DNA of 64,000 nucleotides from Fontimonas thermophila (GTDB lineage: Bacteria; Pseudomonadota; Gammaproteobacteria; Nevskiales; Nevskiaceae). Shown in pieces: positions 58,758-64,000 of this stretch. The notes beneath the pieces were generated by a model. The model was not told where the DNA came from. It saw nothing but the letters and a program-made list of their open reading frames with translations, and did no database searches. Each line of letters starts with the position of its first letter. Positions within the stretch are counted from its first letter, which is position 1. A program made the position numbers and the translations under genes. The stretch lies in NCBI RefSeq assembly GCF_900113085.1, contig NZ_FOOC01000003.1, positions 62,001 to 126,000 on the forward strand, read 5' to 3'.

Positions 58758-59367
58758 GCTGCGGCGCGAGGCCGTTGAGCCTCGCGGCGAGCTGACTCAA
58801 AGCCGACTCCTGCTGCGCGGCGCGCAGGGCGAGCGCGGCTTGTTCGGCGAGCGCGCCGAGGATATCCAGATCGAGCGCGGACAGCGGCCGCAGCGAACCG
58901 CTGCGCAGCAGGCACAGTACACCGCACTGCTGCACCCCCAGATCGAGTGGCAGGGCGACGATGGCGGCGCCGGGGTCTGGGCAGGGCAGGATCGCACCAC
59001 TGCGATCGCTCATGCCGATCGCATTGCCAACCATCGCCCGGTGCAGAACCCGCGCGGCGGGTCCGAGAACGGTGTCGAGCAGCGGTCGTGGCGCGATGCG
59101 GTGCGCGTATGCGACTTCAAGGGCGGCATCTTCGCGCGAGCGCAGGATGAAGCCGCGCTCGGCGCCGATCAGATCGCAGGCCGATTGCAGCGTGTTCCTT
59201 AGCACTTCCCGCGCCGGTTCGCTGCCGCCGGCATCCGTCCAGGTGATGGCGCGGCGACTGGCCTGCGCATGTGCACGACGGCGGCGCTGGCCGCCATCCG
59301 GGAACGACACGACGCCGCGCGGCGCTACGGGCATACGATGGTTGAACAACGTTCGATCCTCCAGCAT
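58750..59367 (-). CDS. GAF-domain protein, predicted sensor partner of the kinase
   Basis: The 205-residue protein has a GAF domain over about residues 50-190 ('LQSACDLIGAERGFILRSRE', 'MSDRSGAILPCPDPGAAIVALPLDLGVQQCGVLCL') and a basic N-terminal segment rich in Arg. GAF domains bind small ligands, haem, bilins or Fe-S; the two cysteines around 'LPCPDP' and 'QQCGVLC' could matter but no specific ligand can be named. Overlap with the kinase start indicates coupled translation. ATG 59367 is the first convincing start; the frame extends to GTG 59430. Confidence 0.8.
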   Translation of the reverse strand: MLEDRTLFNHRMPVAPRGVVSFPDGGQRRRRAHAQASRRAITWTDAGGSEPAREVLRNTLQSACDLIGAERGFILRSREDAALEVAYAHRIAPRPLLDTVLGPAARVLHRAMVGNAIGMSDRSGAILPCPDPGAAIVALPLDLGVQQCGVLCLLRSGSLRPLSALDLDILGALAEQAALALRAAQQESALSQLAARLNGLAPQLA

Positions 59368-59491
59368 CGGGGTGGTATTGACGCAAGGTCCGTGCCAGAG
59401 CCTGTGCGTCTGAACCCAACCTGCCGCCACTGCATTGGTGGCGGTCTGTCGGTGAAGTGTAACAGAAGCATCATTATCCGCCGTGTCGGTG

Positions 59492-60808
59492 TTATTCCTG
59501 ATCCAGGCCGAGCTTTTTGATGCGATAGCGCAGTGAGCGGAACGACATGCCCAGCAGTTCGGCGGCGCGCGTCTTGTTGTAGCGCGTTTTTCGCAGCGCT
59601 TCGCGAATGGCCTGGCGTTCCATGTCCTCGATCTGTTGCTCGAGCCCCGTATGCGCGCTGGTTGCGACGGACGCGCGCAATTGCAAGTCGGCGGTGCGGA
59701 TGGAGGTGCCGTCGCAGAGGGTCACCGCACGTTCGAGAATGTTTTCGAGCTCACGCACGTTGCCCGGGAACGGATACTGCTGCAGCGCCGACATGGCGCG
59801 CTCATCCAGCTCCGGGACGTTTTCGAGTCCGGCCTCACGGGCGATGCGGCGCAGGATGTGTCTGGCCAGCAGCGGGATGTCATCCGGCCGCTCGCGCAGC
59901 GGTGGTGTGCGCACGGTGATCACGTCGAGCCGGTAGAACAGGTCTTGGCGGAACTGCCCGCGCTGCACCAGCTCGGCGAGGTCACGATGTGTCGCCGAAA
60001 TCACGCGCACGTTGACCGGGACCTCGGTTTCGGCGCCGACCGGACGCACACGGCGTTCCTGCAGCGCGCGCAGCAGCTTGACCTGCATGTGCATCGGCAA
60101 CTCGGCGACTTCGTCGAGGAACAGCGTACCACCCTCGGCAGTCTGGAACAGACCTGGCTTGTCGCGGTAGGCGCCGGTGAAGCTGCCCTTCAGGTGCCCG
60201 AAGAACTCGCTTTCCATCAGCTCGGTGGGAATCGCACCGCAGTTGATGGCGACGAAAGGACCCGACGCGCGCGGGCCGCTGGAGTGGATCAGCCGTGCGA
60301 CCAGCTCCTTGCCGGTTCCGGATTCGCCGCTGATGTGCACGGGTGCCTGGCTGCGTGCGAGGCGTTGGATTAAAGCACGTAACTGGCGGATGCTCTCGTG
60401 CTCTCCGAGCAGCGTGCTGGTGTCATCGCGCCGTTCGCTGCCGCGCAGCTTGAGGGCGGTATCGACGAGTTTGCGCAGCACGGACACGTCGACCGGTTTG
60501 GAGACGAAATCAAAGGCGCCGGCCTTGAGACTCTCGACCGCTGCTTCGGCATTGCCATATGCGGTGATGACGGCGACCGGCGTCTGTGGCCAGCGTTGCT
60601 GGATTTCCGCAACCAGCGCAATGCCGCTGCCGTCGGGCAGGCGCATGTCGGTGATGCAGACGTCGAATGGCTGTGCCGCCAGGCACTTGCGCGCTTCCGC
60701 CAGCGTCGCCGCCGCATGGGTGCGCAGGCCCATGCGGGACAGCGTGATTTCGACGAGTGCACGGATGTCGGGCTCGTCGTCGACGATCAGGACGCTGGCG
60801 GTATTCAT
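59492..60808 (-). CDS. pilR: PilR-type sigma-54-dependent response regulator
   Basis: The 438-residue protein has a receiver (D54 in 'CITDMRLPDGSG'), a sigma-54 AAA+ domain with Walker A 'GESGTGKELVARLIH', the GAFTGA loop as 'GSFTGAYRDK', Walker B 'GGTLFLDEVAELP' and 'YPFPGNVRELENILERAV', and a Fis-type helix-turn-helix ('YNKTRAAELLGMSFRSLRYRIKKLGL'). In Pseudomonas PilR activates pilA. The first loop residue is Ser rather than Ala, a tolerated variant. No pilin gene or -24/-12 promoter was found in the window. Confidence 0.9.
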   Translation of the reverse strand: MNTASVLIVDDEPDIRALVEITLSRMGLRTHAAATLAEARKCLAAQPFDVCITDMRLPDGSGIALVAEIQQRWPQTPVAVITAYGNAEAAVESLKAGAFDFVSKPVDVSVLRKLVDTALKLRGSERRDDTSTLLGEHESIRQLRALIQRLARSQAPVHISGESGTGKELVARLIHSSGPRASGPFVAINCGAIPTELMESEFFGHLKGSFTGAYRDKPGLFQTAEGGTLFLDEVAELPMHMQVKLLRALQERRVRPVGAETEVPVNVRVISATHRDLAELVQRGQFRQDLFYRLDVITVRTPPLRERPDDIPLLARHILRRIAREAGLENVPELDERAMSALQQYPFPGNVRELENILERAVTLCDGTSIRTADLQLRASVATSAHTGLEQQIEDMERQAIREALRKTRYNKTRAAELLGMSFRSLRYRIKKLGLDQE

Positions 60809-62478
60809 GGAGATGGTGGAGCGTGTCCTCTCGAAACGGTTGCGTTCGATGTCGGTCCGAAGCGGATGCGGAACGTTGCGCCGGTTGCGCTCGCCACGTG
60901 GCTCAGCCGGGCCTGATTGTATTCGCACAGTTCGCGGCACAGGAAAAGTCCGAGTCCGGTGCCGCCGGTATGGGTGGTGAAGAAGGGTTCGAAGATGCGC
61001 TCGTGCAGCTCGGCCGGGATGCCGGCGCCATCGTCGATGACGTCGAGCAGTACTGCGCCGTCCTCCGCGCTGTGCGAGGCGCGCAGTCGTACGTTCACCG
61101 TGCGGCCGATGCGCGCGCCGTGTTCGAAGCTGTTGTCCCACAGGTTGAACAGCACCTGCTGCAAGTGCTGCGGATCGAAGCGGACTTCGACGTTGCCCGG
61201 TACGTCGTCGAGCTCGATCGGACGCACGGTGTGCGGATGGCTTTCATGGTAGAACGCAACAGTGCGTATCAGCCATTCCCGCAGGCGTAGGTTCATCCGT
61301 TGCGACGGCCCTGGGCGTGACAGGTCGAGCACGTCGCGGACAATACGCTCGATGCGTGCACCGTGGCGCTGGATCATTTCCAGCAGGCGTGCATTTTCGC
61401 CGCGCATCTCGGCAGCTTCCGACAACAGTTGTCCGGCCTGCAGGATCGCCGACAATGGATTGCGGATTTCGTGCGCGATGCTGGCCGACAGCCTGCCGAG
61501 CGCGGCGAGTTTCATCTGCTGCGCCTGCTCGCGCAGGTGTGCCGCATCGTCCAGCAGCACCAGCACCTGTGTCTGAGCGCCCCATCCCAGCGGGGTGAAG
61601 CGCACCGTGAGTTCGCGCCCGCTGCGCGCGCCAGAGAGCAGCAGGCTTGCATCGTCGCGGCCGGCGCGCCAGGCGGTGAGCGCCTCACCCAGCGCGGGCA
61701 TGGTGCGCGCTGCCGTCGTGCCGGGGGTGAGGGCATCACCGAGCAGGCGTCGTGCCGCGGTATTGGCCAGGCGCACGCGATCCTCGGCATCGATGACGAG
61801 TACGCCGGTCTGCATCGATTCGATGATGCTCTCCGACAGGCGGGAGAGGTTCATGAATTCGCTACCGACGCGCTCGGCGACGGCTTCACTGCGGCGCGCG
61901 CGTTGGGCGACGAGGTTGGCGACCAGGCTCGACGCGAAGAACATCAGGCCGAGCAGGCCGGTTTGGGAGTAGTCGCTACTGTCCCAGGCATGCGTGTTCA
62001 GTTGCTGGGCCGTCTCCGCCGCGAACATGCCCAGCGTCGCCACCGCTGCCTGGACGGCAGCCAGGCGCGGACTCAGCACCAGGCTGCAGCCGATCACCGG
62101 TGGCACCAACAGGATGCCCAGGCCGCTGCCTATGCCGCCGGCGGCATAGACCAGCGTGCCGATCGTCAGCGTGTCCGCAAGACAGTGCAGATGAGCCTGT
62201 ATACGCAGGCCCGGCCGGCGATAGGCGCCGAGCAGCAGCAAAACGAGCGCGAAGATGACGTAAACCAGGCAGCCGTAATAAAAGGCCGGGGCCGACAGGC
62301 GCTGAAAGAATTCCGGCGCAAAACCGCTGCGGTACAGGGACAGCAAGGTCGCCACCAGGAGCAGGCGGTACGGCCCCAGCACCGCGAGGATGCGCCAGTC
62401 CTCTAGGCGTGCCGGCTCGGTGAACGGCCGCGGCGCAGCCGGTTGTCGTGCACGGTGCGCGCTGAGGCGTTCACTCAC
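60805..62478 (-). CDS. pilS: PilS-type membrane sensor histidine kinase
   Basis: The 557-residue kinase has about six N-terminal membrane segments (residues 30-200), a PAS domain (about 215-325, 'ESMQTGVLVIDAEDRVRLAN'), a HisKA domain with 'LSASIAHEIRNPLSAILQAG', and a HATPase with 'LFNLWDNSFEHG', 'DDGAGIPAELHERIFEPFFTTHTGGTGLGLFL'. This matches PilS of Pseudomonas, which pairs with PilR to sense pilin levels. It overlaps pilR by four bases, so the pair is translationally coupled. Confidence 0.9.
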   Translation of the reverse strand: MSERLSAHRARQPAAPRPFTEPARLEDWRILAVLGPYRLLLVATLLSLYRSGFAPEFFQRLSAPAFYYGCLVYVIFALVLLLLGAYRRPGLRIQAHLHCLADTLTIGTLVYAAGGIGSGLGILLVPPVIGCSLVLSPRLAAVQAAVATLGMFAAETAQQLNTHAWDSSDYSQTGLLGLMFFASSLVANLVAQRARRSEAVAERVGSEFMNLSRLSESIIESMQTGVLVIDAEDRVRLANTAARRLLGDALTPGTTAARTMPALGEALTAWRAGRDDASLLLSGARSGRELTVRFTPLGWGAQTQVLVLLDDAAHLREQAQQMKLAALGRLSASIAHEIRNPLSAILQAGQLLSEAAEMRGENARLLEMIQRHGARIERIVRDVLDLSRPGPSQRMNLRLREWLIRTVAFYHESHPHTVRPIELDDVPGNVEVRFDPQHLQQVLFNLWDNSFEHGARIGRTVNVRLRASHSAEDGAVLLDVIDDGAGIPAELHERIFEPFFTTHTGGTGLGLFLCRELCEYNQARLSHVASATGATFRIRFGPTSNATVSRGHAPPSP

Positions 62479-62677
62479 TGCAGCGGCCGCAGAGTCCCTG
62501 GGTGTTGAGGGAACGCGCCGGAAGAAACGTACCGCATTTGTTGCAGCGCGCCATGGGTTCGTAGTGGTCGGCCGCGGGCGGTGGCGGTTTGTGCCGGAGT
62601 TGGGTCCGTACCTGGCGCACGATGCGCCAGATCAGCCAGATCGCCGCGGCCAGCAGCAGCAGTCGTAGAAGATTCAT
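62471..62677 (-). CDS. PP0621-family small membrane zinc-ribbon protein
   Basis: The 68-residue protein has one N-terminal membrane segment ('LLRLLLLAAAIWLIWRIV') and a cytoplasmic zinc ribbon with two CxxC pairs, 'RCNKCGTFLP' and 'GLCGRCSE'. Such a protein is commonly found immediately before pilS in gammaproteobacteria; the function is not known. It overlaps the pilS start by eight bases, so it is co-translated with the pilS-pilR system. Confidence 0.85.
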   Translation of the reverse strand: MNLLRLLLLAAAIWLIWRIVRQVRTQLRHKPPPPAADHYEPMARCNKCGTFLPARSLNTQGLCGRCSE

Positions 62678-62838
62678 CGACAAAGCCCTCGATCCACCAC
62701 CCATTCTAGGCCGTGGATGGCCGGTGCGTACCATGCGCCGGCGTGTTGCATTTTTGCGTCCACCGGATCGGTAAGCGAGAATGCCGCCCCGATCGCAATT
62801 GACCCAGACAGACCTTTGGGGGCCGTGAGGAACATCGC

Positions 62839-64000
62839 ATGAATCTGCACGAGTATCAGGCAAAAGAAATTTTCGCGCGGTACGGCATTCCCGTTCCGCA
62901 GGGGCAGCTCGCCGAGAGTCCGGAGGCGGCGCGTGCCGCCGCCAAGCAGCTCGGTGGCGAGCGGTTCGTCGTCAAGGCGCAAGTCCACGCCGGCGGTCGC
63001 GGCAAGGCCGGTGGTGTCAAGCTGGTCGAGGGTTACGACGCCGTCGAGGAAGCGGCCAAGAAAATGCTCGGGCAGCGTCTGGTGACCAAGCAGACCGGTG
63101 CCGAAGGGCTGCCCATCAACAGCGTCTGGATCGAGAAGCCGTCGGCAATCGCGCGCGAGCTATACGTCTCGGCGCTGGTCGATCGCTCGCGCGAGCGTAT
63201 CGTGTTCATGGCATCGGCGGCCGGCGGCATGGACATCGAGGAAGTTGCGGCCCATACGCCGGAGAGAATCAAGCATGTCTATGTGCATCCGGCTGCCGGT
63301 CTGCAGCCCTACCAGGCACGCCAGCTCGGCTTTTTCATGGGTCTGACCAAGGCCCAGGTCGATCAGTTTACGAGAATCTTGATGGGGCTATACCGCATCT
63401 TCACCGAGCTCGATGCCGCGCTGGTCGAAATCAACCCGTTGATCGTGACTGCCGACGGCGATGTGATGGCGCTTGACGCCAAGCTCAATTTCGACAGCAA
63501 CGCGCTCTTCCGGCAGAAAGCGATCGCCGAGATGCGCGACTTCTCCCAGGAGGATGAACGCGAACGCGAAGCCTCCAAATACGATCTCAATTACGTCACA
63601 CTCGATGGTGACATCGGCTGTATGGTCAACGGCGCGGGTCTGGCGATGGCGACGATGGACATCGTCAAACTGCACGGCGGACGCCCGGCGAACTTCCTCG
63701 ATGTCGGCGGCGGCACCACCGCCGAGAAGGTGACCGAAGCGTTCAAGCTCATCACCAAGAGCCCGGACGTCAAGGCCATCTTCATCAACATCTTCGGCGG
63801 TATCGTGCGCTGCGATCTGATCGCCGAGGGCATCATCCAGGCCTGCAGGCAGGTGGGTCTGAAGATTCCGGTGGTCGCGCGGCTGCAGGGCACCAACATG
63901 GACAAGGGTCGCGAGATGCTCAAGGCATCGGGATTGGCGATCACGCCGGTGGAGGATCTGACCGAAGCGGCCAAGACCGTCGTTGCTCTCGCCAAGGGCG
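62839..64000 (+). CDS. sucC: Succinate-CoA ligase (ADP-forming) beta subunit, 3' end cut by the window
   Basis: SucC is the nucleotide-binding beta subunit of the TCA-cycle enzyme converting succinyl-CoA to succinate with ATP formation. '[20 protein letters not shown]' begins the ATP-grasp domain, followed by '[20 protein letters not shown]', '[15 protein letters not shown]', and the CoA-ligase part '[18 protein letters not shown]' and '[19 protein letters not shown]'. 387 codons are present with no stop; the E. coli protein has 388 residues, so only the last codon or so is missing. ATG 62839 has a GAGGA ribosome site. sucD should follow. Confidence 0.97.
   Translation, partial: MNLHEYQAKEIFARYGIPVPQGQLAESPEAARAAAKQLGGERFVVKAQVHAGGRGKAGGVKLVEGYDAVEEAAKKMLGQRLVTKQTGAEGLPINSVWIEKPSAIARELYVSALVDRSRERIVFMASAAGGMDIEEVAAHTPERIKHVYVHPAAGLQPYQARQLGFFMGLTKAQVDQFTRILMGLYRIFTELDAALVEINPLIVTADGDVMALDAKLNFDSNALFRQKAIAEMRDFSQEDEREREASKYDLNYVTLDGDIGCMVNGAGLAMATMDIVKLHGGRPANFLDVGGGTTAEKVTEAFKLITKSPDVKAIFINIFGGIVRCDLIAEGIIQACRQVGLKIPVVARLQGTNMDKGREMLKASGLAITPVEDLTEAAKTVVALAKG

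Noticed and set aside
59492-62478. Assigning the sigma-54 system to nitrogen control (NtrBC) instead of PilSR.
   Set aside because: The kinase has six membrane segments and an upstream PP0621-type gene, which fits PilS; NtrB is soluble and normally linked to glnA.

Overview
The window is about 64 kb of GC-rich chromosomal DNA from a gammaproteobacterium. Evidence for this is the runs ygfB-pepP-ubiH-ubiI, infC-rpmI-rplT-pheS-pheT-ihfA-merR-tRNA-Pro, lpoA-yraN-diaA, sspA-sspB and petABC. The bacterial acyl-CoA-binding protein, the SapC-family protein, the split glycine decarboxylase and the PilS-linked zinc-ribbon protein point towards the Xanthomonadales/Nevskiales side of the class, but that placement is inference. 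Gene density is high and I found no phage, transposase, integrase or CRISPR array.

Layout. 1-10.1 kb: end of a PhoD-like phosphatase, a LuxR-type response regulator, a thioredoxin-fold lipoprotein, purU, an acyl-CoA synthetase interrupted by an apparent one-base deletion, an SMP-30-like protein, a PYROXD2-like oxidoreductase, a one-repeat UPF0016 protein, tadA and an ankyrin protein. 10.2-14.8 kb: tRNA-Val(CAC) with its own promoter, then ygfB-pepP-ubiH-ubiI (ubiquinone hydroxylation). 14.8-23.9 kb (minus strand): a four-gene surface module made of a TpsB transporter, a 1833-residue TpsA exoprotein, a FecR-domain protein with a SPOR domain inserted in it, and a SapC-family protein. 24.1-28.8 kb: a tandem glycine riboswitch controlling gcvT-gcvH-gcvPA-gcvPB, closed by a strong terminator. 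28.8-35.2 kb: a small membrane protein, a PfkB-family kinase, rlmI, lgt, thyA, folA, a one-POTRA outer-membrane protein and an acyl-CoA-binding protein. 35.3-38.4 kb: a DegS-like protease and an AidB-like dehydrogenase.

38.5-44.3 kb (minus strand) is the infC-to-tRNA-Pro translation operon. infC appears to start at ATC, and intrinsic terminators lie inside the operon before rpmI and before pheS, which implies attenuation. 44.4-49.3 kb holds a DUF885 peptidase and rsmI, divergent from lpoA-yraN-diaA. 49.3-53.2 kb is a redox group: a GlcD-like flavoprotein, rubrerythrin, a CCG-type Fe-S protein and DUF3501. 53.3-57.1 kb is sspB/sspA and the cytochrome bc1 operon petABC. 57.2-62.7 kb carries two signalling modules: GAF protein, NarX-like kinase and NarL-like regulator, then zinc ribbon, PilS and PilR. 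The window ends within the last codons of sucC.

The most notable items are the TpsB/TpsA/FecR-SPOR/SapC module and its nested SPOR domain, the duplicated ~100-residue module inside TpsA, the double attenuation layout of the infC operon, the tandem glycine riboswitch, and the frameshifted acyl-CoA synthetase.
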